Assembly: GCA_934631005.1 (NCBI GenBank)
Contig: CAKTXA010000022.1
Location: 1-43,539 of the forward strand
Direction of reading: 5' to 3'
Length of the DNA stretch: 43,539 bases
DNA from: an uncultured Oscillospiraceae bacterium
GTDB taxonomy: Bacteria; Bacillota; Clostridia; Oscillospirales; Oscillospiraceae
The position numbers and the translations under genes are program-made. The notes beneath the pieces were generated by a model, which saw nothing but the letters and a program-made list of their open reading frames with translations, did no database searches and was not told the DNA's origin. Shown here in pieces: positions 7,145-17,599 of this stretch. The stretch's first letter is position 1; every line of letters begins with the position of its first letter.

Positions 7145-8530
7145 ATGGCAGAACGAAATTTTTCCGTGGGAAATACGCTCGTCAAGCTGCTTGACGAAAA
7201 AAAGTATTATTCCCTGCGGGACGTCCTGACGACGATGAACCCCGCCGATATTGCGGCGGTGTTCGACGAGCTGGATGAATCCCGCCTTCCGCTGATGTTC
7301 CGGCTGCTCCCCAAGGAGCTGGCAGCGGAGACATTCGTGGAAATGGAGCCCGACCCGCAGGAGCTGCTCATCCGCGGCTTCTCCGATTCGGAGCTCAAGG
7401 AGGTCATCGACGAGCTGTACGTTGACGATGCGGTGGACGTGGTGGAGGAAATGCCCGCCAACGTCGTGCAGCGTATCCTCACGCAGGCGGAGCCCGAAAT
7501 GCGCAAGCAGATCAATGAGATCCTGCGCTATCCCGAGGATTCCGCCGGCAGCATTATGACCACCGAATATGTATCCCTCCGCCCCGCCATGACGGTGGAG
7601 GAGGCGATCCTGCGCATCCGCCGCACCGGCATCGACAAGGAGACGATCTACACCTGCTACGTGACGCATGGGCACAAGCTCATCGGCCTTGTCACGGTGA
7701 AAGATCTGCTTCTGTGCGATGACGACGAGGCGACGATCGAATCCATCATGCAGGAGCACGTCATCGCGGTCAACACGCTCGACGACAAGGAGCAGGTCGC
7801 GCAGATGTTCTCCAAGTATAATTTCCTCGCCCTGCCGGTGGTGGACACCGAATTCCGGCTGGTCGGCATCGTCACATTCGATGACGCGATGGACGTCATG
7901 GAAGACGAGGCCACGGAAGATATTGAAAAAATGGCGGCCATGCTGCCGTCCGAACATCCCTATCTGCGGTCGAGCCCGTTTGAGATCTGGCGCAACCGTA
8001 TGCCGTGGCTGCTGCTGCTGATGATCTCGGCCACGCTCACCGGCTACGTCATCACGCGCTTTGAAAACGCGCTCACGTTCCTGCCGTGCCTTACGGCGTT
8101 CATCCCCATGCTGATGGACACCGGCGGCAACTCCGGCTCGCAGTCGAGCGTCACCATCATCCGCAGCATCTCGCTGGGTGAGATCGAGTTCCGCGACCTT
8201 CTGCGCGTGATGTGGAAGGAGATCCGCGTGGCCGTTTTGTGCGCGGTCGTGCTGGCCGTGGCCTGCTTCGGCAAGGTCATGCTGGTCGACCATCTGCTGC
8301 TGGGCGACAACAGCGTGACTACCACCGTCGCGCTCGTGGTCAGTTTGTCTCTGGCCGTGACGGTCTGCCTGGCCAAGCTCATCGGCTGTACGCTGCCGCT
8401 GCTGGCCAAAAAGATCGGCTTCGACCCGGCGGTCATGGCGTCCCCGCTCATCACAACGATCGTGGACTTTTTGTCCCTGCTCGTCTATTTCCGCTTCGCC
8501 GTCGCCATCCTCGGCCTGCACAGCGCCTGA
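7145..8530 (+). CDS. mgtE: Magnesium channel/transporter MgtE
   Basis: 461 residues in the standard MgtE order: an N-terminal superhelical MgtE_N domain (about 20-135), two CBS domains (about 140-265), a linker, then five transmembrane helices (about 290-460). The pore motif PMLMDTGGNSGSQSS near residue 320 and TTIVDFLSLLVYF near 437, which carries the conserved pore aspartate, are intact. The cytosolic N and CBS domains sense Mg2+ and gate the channel. A good SD (AGGAGGAAAGG) lies at 7131-7141. The leader suggests extra control at the RNA level. Confidence 0.96.
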   Translation: MAERNFSVGNTLVKLLDEKKYYSLRDVLTTMNPADIAAVFDELDESRLPLMFRLLPKELAAETFVEMEPDPQELLIRGFSDSELKEVIDELYVDDAVDVVEEMPANVVQRILTQAEPEMRKQINEILRYPEDSAGSIMTTEYVSLRPAMTVEEAILRIRRTGIDKETIYTCYVTHGHKLIGLVTVKDLLLCDDDEATIESIMQEHVIAVNTLDDKEQVAQMFSKYNFLALPVVDTEFRLVGIVTFDDAMDVMEDEATEDIEKMAAMLPSEHPYLRSSPFEIWRNRMPWLLLLMISATLTGYVITRFENALTFLPCLTAFIPMLMDTGGNSGSQSSVTIIRSISLGEIEFRDLLRVMWKEIRVAVLCAVVLAVACFGKVMLVDHLLLGDNSVTTTVALVVSLSLAVTVCLAKLIGCTLPLLAKKIGFDPAVMASPLITTIVDFLSLLVYFRFAVAILGLHSA

Positions 8531-8538
8531 AACAGATC

Positions 8539-8575
8539 AAAAAGCAGCGTCTGCCATTGGCAGACGCTGCTTTTT
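8539..8575 (+). terminator. Rho-independent terminator after mgtE
   Basis: A long perfect stem, AAAAAGCAGCGTCTGCC against GGCAGACGCTGCTTTTT, begins 8 nt after the mgtE stop and ends in T5. Confidence 0.95.
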
Positions 8576-8584
8576 CATACCCAC

Positions 8585-8880
8585 TGGTACGCTGCCGTAA
8601 ACTTTGCACGCACGGCGTGGCGCTATGCGCCCCATACCTTCCCCTCGGGGAAGGTGGCGAGCGCAGCGAGCCGGATGAGGGCCGGGGAGCACTTGCGCAT
8701 AGCTTTGCAGTTGTACCAAAACGCAACTGCTCCCCGACCCTCATCAGTCTGCTCCGCTGCGCTCCGCAGACAGCTTCCCCGAGGGGAAGCCATGGGGTCC
8801 TCGGCAAATCGGCTCTGCCGCAAAAGAACGATATTGCGTACCAGCGGGAGGGGCAAGCCTCTCCCCTACGTTACGACTAA
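8585..8880. repeat. Dispersed mosaic palindromic repeat, copy 2
   Basis: Same modules as the copy near 1.3 kb. Arm CTTCCCCTCGGGGAAG (8640-8655), core GGGGAGCACTTGCGCATAGC to GCAACTGCTCCCC (about 8685-8737), second arm, then on the right a flank that is the reverse complement of copy 1's left flank (GCCGCAAAAGAACGATATTG) and the GC-rich hairpin module. It ends in CCTACGTTACGACTAA, the inverse of the left edge of copy 3. It lies between the mgtE terminator and the 3-prime end of ispF. I see no gene in 8576-8902. Confidence 0.8.
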
Positions 8881-8902
8881 ATACTTACTTCTTCACTATT
8901 CA

Positions 8903-9382
8903 CTATTCACTCTTACTTAAAATCAAACACACCGCCTGTGCGGCGATGCCTTCTTCTCTTCCAGTGAAGCCGAGGTGCTCCTCTGTCGTCGCTTTGACGC
9001 TCACGTCCCCTGCCGGGATGCCGAGCGTGCGGGCGATGTTTTCGCGCATGGCGGCAAGGTGCGGCGCGAGCTTTGGGCGCTGCGCCACGATGGTGGCGTC
9101 GATATTCCCCACGCGCCAGCCCGCCCTGCGCAGCGTCTCGCCCACCTGCTCCAGAAGCCAAAGGCTCGAGCAGCCGCGGTAGCGCTCGTCCGTGTCCGGG
9201 AACAGCTTTCCGATGTCGCCCAGCGCCGCTGCGCCGAGCAGCGCGTCCATCACCGCGTGCACCAGCACGTCGGCGTCCGAATGCCCGTCCAGCCCCAGCG
9301 GATGCGGGATGGTCACGCCGCCGAGGATGAGCGGCCTGCCCGCCGTCAGTCTGTGGACATCATAGCCCGTTCCGATGCGCAA
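8903..9382 (-). CDS. ispF: 2-C-methyl-D-erythritol 2,4-cyclodiphosphate synthase
   Basis: 159 residues, full family length. It shows GTGYDVHRL (zinc ligands Asp8 and His10), DGHSDADVLVHA (His42 region), the DIGKLFPDTD loop, and C-terminal SVKATTEEHLGFTGREEGIAAQA. It catalyses the fifth step of the non-mevalonate (MEP) isoprenoid pathway. The start is a TTG at 9382 inside the end of ispD (37-nt overlap), preceded by GGAGGCGGAG. It ends a murD-ispD-ispF run. No clear terminator follows; the next sequence has short repeats of TTCACTA. Confidence 0.95.
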   Translation of the reverse strand: MRIGTGYDVHRLTAGRPLILGGVTIPHPLGLDGHSDADVLVHAVMDALLGAAALGDIGKLFPDTDERYRGCSSLWLLEQVGETLRRAGWRVGNIDATIVAQRPKLAPHLAAMRENIARTLGIPAGDVSVKATTEEHLGFTGREEGIAAQAVCLILSKSE

Positions 9383-10116
9383 GCTCTCCGCCTCCTTTTG
9401 AGGATCGTCTGCGCCAGCTCCAGATCGAGCGGCGTTGTGATCTTGATATTTTCCTCCGACCCGTCCGTCAGATGCACCTGCATCCCCAGCGCCTCCACGG
9501 CGGAGCAGTCGTCGGTGATGGGCAGCTTCTTTTCCAGCGCATTCTGCAGCGCCGCGCGCAGCAGGTCATAGTCGAACACCTGCGGCGTCTGCACGGCAAA
9601 GAGGTGTTTACGCTCCGGCGTCTGCGCGATCACGCCGTTATGGCTGAGCTTGATGGTGTCCTTCACCGGCACTGCCGGGGCCGCCGCGCCGAATTTGGCC
9701 GCCTTTGCCGCCGCGTCGCAGATGATCCGGTCGGTCACGAACGGGCGCGCGCCGTCGTGCACCGCCACCAGCTCCGTGTATTCCGACACCGCCGCGATGC
9801 CCGCCGCCACGGACTCCGGCCGGCTCGCGCCGCCGCACACGACGGCGCGGACCTTTTTGTAGTCCCGGCAGAGCGCCGCGACCGTCTCCAGCTCCTCCTT
9901 CCGCGCCACAACGACGATCTCGTCGATGAGCACGCAGGCATCAAACACCCGCAGGCTGCCGGTGAGCACCGGCTCGCCGCAGACGGTTGCCAGAATTTTG
10001 CCGCCGCCCTGCATCCGTGTGGCGGCGCCCGCCGCCACGATGACGGCGGCGCAGTACGGGTGCCGGATGCGCCTGCGCAGGCGCAGCGCCTTGCAATAAA
10101 GTTTTTTCAGCTTCAT
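9346..10116 (-). CDS. ispD: 2-C-methyl-D-erythritol 4-phosphate cytidylyltransferase
   Basis: 256 residues. It has the nucleotidyltransferase loop VIVAAGAATRMQGGGKIL (about 26-43), VHDGARPFV (about 118-126), PVKDTIK (about 149), FAVQTPQVFD (about 172) and ITDDCSAVE (about 197-205). It makes CDP-methylerythritol in the MEP pathway, two steps before IspF. The N-terminus carries about 20 extra basic residues before the catalytic loop. The conserved Lys of the loop is kept (GGGK). Nine nt separate it from murD and its end overlaps ispF. Confidence 0.93.
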   Translation of the reverse strand: MKLKKLYCKALRLRRRIRHPYCAAVIVAAGAATRMQGGGKILATVCGEPVLTGSLRVFDACVLIDEIVVVARKEELETVAALCRDYKKVRAVVCGGASRPESVAAGIAAVSEYTELVAVHDGARPFVTDRIICDAAAKAAKFGAAAPAVPVKDTIKLSHNGVIAQTPERKHLFAVQTPQVFDYDLLRAALQNALEKKLPITDDCSAVEALGMQVHLTDGSEENIKITTPLDLELAQTILKRRRRACASERAMMSTD

Positions 10117-10125
10117 AGACTCTCC

Positions 10126-11499
10126 TTACAGCGCGCGCACGAGCTCCTTGAACCGAGCCCCGCGCACCATGAAGTTTTTGAACTGGTCGAATGCCGCGCA
10201 CGCGGGCGAGAGCGTCACCACATCCCCGGGCCGGGCGGCGTCCTTCGCCAGCTGTACCGCCTGCGCCAGATCGTCCGCCTGCAAAATGTCCGGCTGTCCC
10301 GGCGCGTAGCTTTCCGCCCCGGTCACGGCGGCGCGAATTTTGTCCGCCGTCGCGCCGCAGAGGATCAGCGTTTTGACGTGCGCACAGATCTCGCCCCCGA
10401 GCGTGTCGAACGGGATGTGCTTATCGTACCCGCCCGCGATCAGGATGACCTTCTGCTCGAACGAATGCAGCCCCGCGATGGTGCGGGACGGGCTGCTGGC
10501 GATGGAGTCGTTGTAATACCGCACGCCGCGAAGCTCCCGCACCAGCTCGATGCGGTGCTCCACGCCCGCAAAGCTGCGCGCCACGGCGTCAATGTCCGCA
10601 TCCGACGCAAGCCCCTCCACGGCGCACGCCGCAGCCATGTAGTTTTCAATATTGTGTACGCCCGGGATGCGAATATCCGAAGCGTCCATGATCTTTTTCC
10701 CGTCACGGTAAATGACGCCGTCCTGCAGATATACGCCCCGCTCCGGCACACCGCGGCGGGAGAATTTTACCACGCGGCCGCGCGCCTTCTCGGCAAAGCC
10801 GTTTGTGATGGCGTTGTCCATATTGAGAACGAGCAGCCCGTCCGCCGACTGGTACAGGAACACATTTTGCTTTGCCGCGACGTACTCCGCCATGTCGCGG
10901 TGCACGTCCAAATGGTTCGGCGCCAGATTCGTCACCACCGCCACATCGGCCGACTGCGTCATCGTCATCAGCTGGAACGAGCTGAGCTCCACCACGGCCA
11001 CATCCTCCGGCCGCATCTCCCCCACCCGCGGCAGCAGGGGCGTTCCGATGTTGCCGCCGAGCCATACGGTCTTGCCGGCGTGCCGGAGAATTTCGGCGAT
11101 GAGCGTGGTGGTGGTCGTTTTGCCGTCCGAGCCGGTCACGGCGATGATCCTGCACGGGCAGACGGCAAAAAACGCCTCCATCTCGCTCGTGAGCACCGCG
11201 CCGCGGTCGGTCAGGCGCCTGATCTGCGGCAGGTCGGGGCGCATTCCCGGCGTGCGGAAAATGACGTCCGCGTCCAGTCCGTCCAGATACCCCTCGCCGA
11301 GGTGCAGCGCCGCGCCGTCCTTTTCCAGCTGCAAAACCGCATCGTCCAGCTTCTCGCGCGGCGTTTTGTCGCACGCCGTCACACAAAGCCCCCGCGCCAG
11401 CAGCATCCGGATGAGCGGGCGGTTGCTCACGCCGATGCCCAGGACCGCGATGCGCTTTCCGCGCAGCGCGTCAAAATATGCCGATACCCGTTCGTTCAT
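10126..11499 (-). CDS. murD: UDP-N-acetylmuramoylalanine-D-glutamate ligase
   Basis: 457 residues of the Mur ligase family: an N-terminal Rossmann-like domain (IAVLGIGVSNRPLIRML), the ATP-binding loop AVTGSDGKTTTTTLI (about 113-127), central VVTNLAPNHLDVH (about 185) and C-terminal domain with GGYDKHIPF and SPACAAFDQFKNFMVRGARF near the end. It adds D-Glu to UDP-MurNAc-Ala in the cytoplasm. The start MNERVSAY at 11499 is set by AGAGG upstream and by the family N-terminus; the frame stays open further upstream, but that would run into the divergent RNase P RNA gene. Confidence 0.95.
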   Translation of the reverse strand: MNERVSAYFDALRGKRIAVLGIGVSNRPLIRMLLARGLCVTACDKTPREKLDDAVLQLEKDGAALHLGEGYLDGLDADVIFRTPGMRPDLPQIRRLTDRGAVLTSEMEAFFAVCPCRIIAVTGSDGKTTTTTLIAEILRHAGKTVWLGGNIGTPLLPRVGEMRPEDVAVVELSSFQLMTMTQSADVAVVTNLAPNHLDVHRDMAEYVAAKQNVFLYQSADGLLVLNMDNAITNGFAEKARGRVVKFSRRGVPERGVYLQDGVIYRDGKKIMDASDIRIPGVHNIENYMAAACAVEGLASDADIDAVARSFAGVEHRIELVRELRGVRYYNDSIASSPSRTIAGLHSFEQKVILIAGGYDKHIPFDTLGGEICAHVKTLILCGATADKIRAAVTGAESYAPGQPDILQADDLAQAVQLAKDAARPGDVVTLSPACAAFDQFKNFMVRGARFKELVRAL

Positions 11500-11533
11500 G
11501 GTATGGACCTCTTTTCCTGATACTTTCTCAAAT

Positions 11534-11562
11534 ATTATACCGCCCCGGCAAAATAAATGCAA
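11534..11562 (-). promoter_or_regulatory. Sigma-A promoter of murD-ispD-ispF
   Basis: Minus-strand TTGCAT (11562-11557), 17-nt spacer, TATAAT (11539-11534), 35 nt before the murD ATG. It is back to back with the rnpB promoter, with -35 boxes 5 nt apart. Confidence 0.75.
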
Positions 11563-11567
11563 TCTGT

Positions 11568-11596
11568 TTGACAAACCGCCGCCTGAACGGTACAAT
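11568..11596 (+). promoter_or_regulatory. Sigma-A promoter of rnpB
   Basis: TTGACA (11568-11573), 17-nt spacer, TACAAT (11591-11596); transcription start would fall at about 11603, the predicted RNA 5-prime end. Confidence 0.85.
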
Positions 11597-11604
11597 AGTC
11601 CCGC

Positions 11605-11955
11605 GACCGGGACGGACAGTCGCGGGCACAGCGCCGAAAGGCCGTGCGTGAGGAAAGTCCGGGCTCCACAGGGCAAGGATAACGGGTAACGCCCGCCCAG
11701 AGCGATCTGAGGAAAAGTGCAACAGAGATATACCGCCCGCGGCGGCCTTCGCCGCCGCGGGTAAGGGTGGAAAGGTGCGGTAAGAGCGCACCCAATGGCG
11801 TGGAAGCGTCCATTGCTGTAAACTCTATCCGGAGCAACACCGCAGAGGAAGCAAGGCTCGCCCGGCTGCTTCCGAGAAGGTGGCTGGAACATACCGGCAA
11901 CGGTACGTCTAGATAGATGACTGTCGATTACAGAACCCGGCTTATAGTCCCGATC
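11605..11955 (+). ncRNA. rnpB: RNase P RNA (bacterial class A-like)
   Basis: The conserved core is readable: GAGGAAAGTCCGGGCTCCAC with CAGGGCA near the 5-prime side (CR-I), GAGGAAAAGTGCAACAGAGA, AAGGGTGGAAAGGTGCGGTA, and ACAGAACCCGGCTTATAG near the 3-prime end (CR-V and J2/4 region). GACCGGGAC at the 5-prime end pairs with GTCCCGATC at the 3-prime end as P1 with one mismatch. About 350 nt. It is the catalytic RNA that matures tRNA 5-prime ends. Confidence 0.95.
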
Positions 11956-11957
11956 GT

Positions 11958-11996
11958 AAGCAGATCCCCGAGCGCGAAGCGCTCGGGGATCTGCTT
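11958..11996 (+). terminator. Strong hairpin after rnpB, probable terminator
   Basis: An 18-bp perfect stem (AAGCAGATCCCCGAGCGC with its complement, loop GAA) directly follows the RNA. The tail is TTATATGATT rather than a clean T-run, so termination may be imperfect. Confidence 0.65.
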
Positions 11997-12019
11997 ATAT
12001 GATTGCACATACCGCACCG

Positions 12020-12385
12020 ATTTCTTAGTCGTAACGTAGGGGCGGGGCTTGCCCCGCCCGCTGATAGGCAGCTGTGGCTTTTTCACGCACCGTGGTGCGG
12101 AATGCACCCCATAGCTTCCCCTGGGGGAAGCTGTCGCCGCAGGCGACTGATGAGGGTCGGGGAGCAGTCACATTTTGGCACAACTGCTAAGCTATGTTTT
12201 AGTGCTCCCCAGCCCTCATCCGCCCCCTTCGGGGGCACCTGTCCCTACCCTCTTTGTCCCTTCGGGACATTTCCCCCTGATAGGGGGAATCGGCCCCGAG
12301 GGGAAGGCAAAGGGTGCATTCCGCCCGCCGGTGCATCGGGGATTCGACAGCTACGTGCTGCTTTCCGCTACGACGAAGCATGCGA
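12020..12385. repeat. Dispersed mosaic palindromic repeat, copy 3
   Basis: It starts with TTAGTCGTAACGTAGGGG and the GC-rich hairpin module (12035-12062). Arm AGCTTCCCCTGGGGGAAGCT follows, then the core in the opposite orientation to copies 1 and 2 (GGGGAGCAGTCACATTTTGG to TTTTAGTGCTCCCC). An extra insert has two small hairpins (CCCTTCGGGAC and CCCCCTGATAGGGGG), then arm CCGAGGGGAAGG and a right flank (GCCGGTGCATCGGGGATTCG) like that of copy 1. It sits between rnpB and the 3-prime end of the Clp gene. I see no gene in 12003-12391. Confidence 0.8.
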
Positions 12386-12391
12386 CACTGC

Positions 12392-12427
12392 AAAAATCAG
12401 CCGCACACGTTTGCGTGCGGCTGGTTT

Positions 12428-12429
<2 letters not shown>
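12392..12429 (-). terminator. Terminator after the Clp ATPase gene
   Basis: On the minus strand CAGCCGCACGC / GTGTGCGGCTG form the stem, followed by ATTTTTG. It overlaps the last bases of the gene's stop codon region. Confidence 0.8.
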
Positions 12430-14752
<2,323 letters not shown>

Positions 14753-14844
14753 AACTGGGGTTCTCCTTATATCGCGATTCTAAAAGAAGTATAGCACACT
14801 GTCCGCCGCCGCGCCACGGCCAAATCCCGGCGGCGCGGGCAGGT

Positions 14845-16008
14845 TCAGGGAATATACAGCGTCCCGCTGCCGCCGCTGATGAGGATGGCGGAGCCGTCGG
14901 CGCGCTGGATGACGTCGGTCGCCGCGGCCACGTTGTCGGTGGAGGCGTAGAGCGTCATCGTCTCATCGTAGATGCGCAGGTCGCTCGCGGTGAGCACGGC
15001 CACATATTTGCCTGCGGCGGAAAAGTCGAGGATCTCCTCGCCGATGAACAGGCTCCCCTTCTCCTTCCCGTCCGCGCCGAGCGTGACGACGGAGTAGCGG
15101 CTGCCCGCCTTATACATATTCAGGCACAGCGTCAAAAATCCGCTGCCGCCGGTCTCAAAATCCTTGAGGTAGGCGTCGGCATATGAATACCGCCCGAGCA
15201 GCGTGCCGTCGAGCTTCAGACAGCTCGCGGTCGTCTCGCCGATGGCGAGCAGCGTATCGTCCGGCAGGAATTCGAGGTCAAAGATCAGATCACTGCCGAG
15301 CGCCAGCTCGCGCAGCGGCTCCTCCTGCGTGGTGTCAAACAGCACCACGCTGCTCTGGAACATCCCCTCCTGCTGCCCGAGCGCCACGGCGGCGAGGTAT
15401 TTCGCCCCCGTGCTCACGGTGCATACTGGCAGATACCGGCTGGAGGACAGCCAGCGGTAAATTTTCGTCCCCGCGGCGTTGTATACATAGAGCACCGACC
15501 GGTAGCCGCTCTCGGACGTGGCGTAGCACACACAGTCGTCGGAAGAAATATCGGCGTCCAGAATGGCGCGGTCGCTCGTGACCTGCAAGATCGCGCCCTT
15601 GCGGCCGCTGACGGTGCACAGGCTCGTCCCGCCTGCGTCAAAGCAGAGCGCGGCGTCCTTGCCCACGCGCAGCGACGGCAGGCTCATCGGCATCTGCAAG
15701 GCCGCCTGCTCCGCGCCGTTCGCGCCGAACACCGTCACGCCCGATACCGACGCCAGCGCCAGCCCGTCGCCGAGCCCGGCGTAGCGGTTGCCGCTGTGCG
15801 CGTCAAAGGAAAAGTGGCCGGTGCTGTCCGTCTCGGTGACGTTCAGGTACTTGAAATACCGCCGCATGGCGTCGGTATTGATGCTGTCACGGAAGATATA
15901 CAGCGCGCATCCGCCCAGCACCAGCAGCAAAATGAGCGCAAACAGCACGATCCGGCGCAGGAGCTTTTTGCCCTGCGGCGTGTGCATCTGCGAAACGTTA
16001 TCCGACAT
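14845..16008 (-). CDS. DUF5711-family membrane-anchored beta-propeller-like protein
   Basis: 387 residues with a short cytoplasmic N-tail, one transmembrane anchor at about 18-40 (RRIVLFALILLLVLGGCALYI), then an extracytoplasmic domain of repeated beta-rich units (KDAALCFDAGGT, YRSVLYVYNAAG, DTLLAIGET, KYVAVLTASDLRIYDE) resembling WD40/PQQ-like blades. This matches what I know of DUF5711; no enzymatic residues are recognised. The start MSDNVSQ at 16008 is supported by GGGGAGG 8 nt upstream and overlaps the truA end by 11 nt. The role is unknown. Confidence 0.7.
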   Translation of the reverse strand: MSDNVSQMHTPQGKKLLRRIVLFALILLLVLGGCALYIFRDSINTDAMRRYFKYLNVTETDSTGHFSFDAHSGNRYAGLGDGLALASVSGVTVFGANGAEQAALQMPMSLPSLRVGKDAALCFDAGGTSLCTVSGRKGAILQVTSDRAILDADISSDDCVCYATSESGYRSVLYVYNAAGTKIYRWLSSSRYLPVCTVSTGAKYLAAVALGQQEGMFQSSVVLFDTTQEEPLRELALGSDLIFDLEFLPDDTLLAIGETTASCLKLDGTLLGRYSYADAYLKDFETGGSGFLTLCLNMYKAGSRYSVVTLGADGKEKGSLFIGEEILDFSAAGKYVAVLTASDLRIYDETMTLYASTDNVAAATDVIQRADGSAILISGGSGTLYIP

Positions 16009-16762
16009 GGAAGCTGACCTCCCCGTCCTCATACCAGAGCTTTGTCATGTACAGCCCGCCGGGCGGCACGGTCGGGCCCGCCGCCGTGCGGTCGCCGCGC
16101 GCCAGCAGCTCGCCGATGGCGTCGGGGCTGATCTTCCCCTCTGCCGCCCAAACGAGCGTACCGGCCATGGCGCGCGCCATGTTGTAGAGAAAGCCGTTGG
16201 CGCACACGCGCAGATAGATCATATCGCCCTCACGCTCCACGTTGTAGTAATACACGTGCCGCACGGTGCTCTTTACCTCCGTGCCGACCGAGCGGACAGC
16301 GGCAAAATCGTGCTCGCCGACGAACTGCTGCGCCGCGCGGCGCATGACCGCCTCGTCCAGACGCTTGGGATACAGCCAGGCTCGGTTGACATAAAACGGG
16401 TCTCGCAGCGGCGAGTTGTAGATCTGATACGTATACTCCTTGCGCACGCACGAGCCGATGGCGTTAAAGCTGTCGGGCACGTCCATCGCGCGCATGACCG
16501 CAATATCGTCCGGCAGGTGCGTGTTGAGCGCATACGGCAGGCGGTCGGTGGGGATGCGGGCGTCGGTGCGGAAATTTGCCACGTAGCAGCGCGCGTGCAC
16601 GCCCGCGTCGGTGCGGCCGCAGCCGGTCATATGCACCCGGTGGCCCACGACCATCTGCGCCGCGCGCTCGAGCGTCTGCCCGACGCTCACATCGCGCTTC
16701 TGCACCTGCCAGCCGTGATACGCCGTGCCGATGTATTTGAGAACGAGTGCAATGTTGCGCAT
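15998..16762 (-). CDS. truA: tRNA pseudouridine(38-40) synthase
   Basis: 254 residues. It shows the N-terminal YIGTAYHGWQ, the catalytic loop GCGRTDAGVHA with its Asp (about residue 52), RKEYTYQIYN, DFAAVRS and the C-terminal NGFLYNMARAMAGTL. It modifies U38-U40 in the tRNA anticodon arm. ATG 16762 (MRNIALVL) is preceded by GGAGGCGGCT and preferred over an in-frame start nine codons upstream. It lies 33 nt downstream of ecfT. Confidence 0.95.
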   Translation of the reverse strand: MRNIALVLKYIGTAYHGWQVQKRDVSVGQTLERAAQMVVGHRVHMTGCGRTDAGVHARCYVANFRTDARIPTDRLPYALNTHLPDDIAVMRAMDVPDSFNAIGSCVRKEYTYQIYNSPLRDPFYVNRAWLYPKRLDEAVMRRAAQQFVGEHDFAAVRSVGTEVKSTVRHVYYYNVEREGDMIYLRVCANGFLYNMARAMAGTLVWAAEGKISPDAIGELLARGDRTAAGPTVPPGGLYMTKLWYEDGEVSFHVG

Positions 16763-16795
16763 AGCCGCCTCCGAATGTTTTGCTCTCAAAAAGCC

Positions 16796-17599
16796 TTAAA
16801 GTCCGTAATTCCGCAGGACGATCGCCGCCGCCAGCACCACAGCGCCCAACAGGAACGCAGCAGCGTCCCGCCGCGCGTAGCGCAGCTGGTGCAGCCGCGT
16901 GCGCCCCTCGCCGCCGTGGTAGCAGCGGCACTCCATGGCCGTGGCCAGCTCGTCGGCCCGGCGGAAGGCGCTGATAAACAGCGGCACCAAAATCGGCACC
17001 ATCGCCCTGGCCCGCGCGATGAGGTTGCCGGACTCAAAGTCCGCGCCGCGCGCCTTCTGCGCGGCGATGATCTTGTCGGTCTCCTCGATGAGCGTGGGGA
17101 TAAAGCGCAGGGCGATGCACATCATCATCGCCAGCTCATGCACCGGCACGCGCAGCTTTTTGAGCGGGCCGAACAGGCTCTCCAGCGCGTCGGTGAGCGC
17201 GATGGGGGATGTTGTGTAGGTTAACATAAATGTTCCCGCGACCAGCATCGAGATGCGCAGCACCATAAAGATCGCGCTGCGCACGCCCTCGCGCGTGATG
17301 CGGAAGATCCAGAACGAGACGAGCGTCTCGCCGCTGGTGTAAAACAGGTTGAGGACCGCCGTGAGGATGATGACCAGCAGCAGCGGCTTGAGGCTTTTGA
17401 GAATGACGGACAGCCGGATGCGCGAGGCCGCGATGACGGCCAGCAGCACCGCCAGCATCAGGCCGTAGCCCGCCGCGCCTTTTGCCAGAAACAGCGCAAC
17501 GATGTATAAGACCGTCCAGACGAGCTTTGTGCGCGGGTCGAGCCGGTGGATGACCGTATTGCCCGGGAAATACTGCCCGAGCGTGACGTCTTTAAGCAT
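16796..17599 (-). CDS. ecfT: ECF transporter transmembrane subunit EcfT
   Basis: 267 residues. Several membrane helices (about 25-75 and 95-130) and a cytoplasmic coupling region with the two Ala-Arg-Gly-type coupling motifs AQKARGADF (about 193) and ATAMECRCYHGGEGRTR (about 228), then a last helix AAFLLGAVVLAAAIVL. EcfT links the two ATPases to interchangeable S subunits for vitamins or metals. The start MLKDVTLGQYF overlaps the ecfA2 stop by 8 nt, with GGGAGG upstream. No S subunit is encoded here, as in group II ECF systems. Confidence 0.93.
   Translation of the reverse strand: MLKDVTLGQYFPGNTVIHRLDPRTKLVWTVLYIVALFLAKGAAGYGLMLAVLLAVIAASRIRLSVILKSLKPLLLVIILTAVLNLFYTSGETLVSFWIFRITREGVRSAIFMVLRISMLVAGTFMLTYTTSPIALTDALESLFGPLKKLRVPVHELAMMMCIALRFIPTLIEETDKIIAAQKARGADFESGNLIARARAMVPILVPLFISAFRRADELATAMECRCYHGGEGRTRLHQLRYARRDAAAFLLGAVVLAAAIVLRNYGL

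Noticed and set aside
9472..11520. 682-codon plus-strand open frame opposite ispD and murD.
   Set aside because: The real ispD and murD motifs are on the other strand, and this frame has no motif and biased Arg/His content.
11500..11892. N-terminal extension of murD through the promoter region and the RNase P RNA.
   Set aside because: The extension would translate the complement of a structural RNA. MurD homology begins at MNERVSAY, which has an SD.
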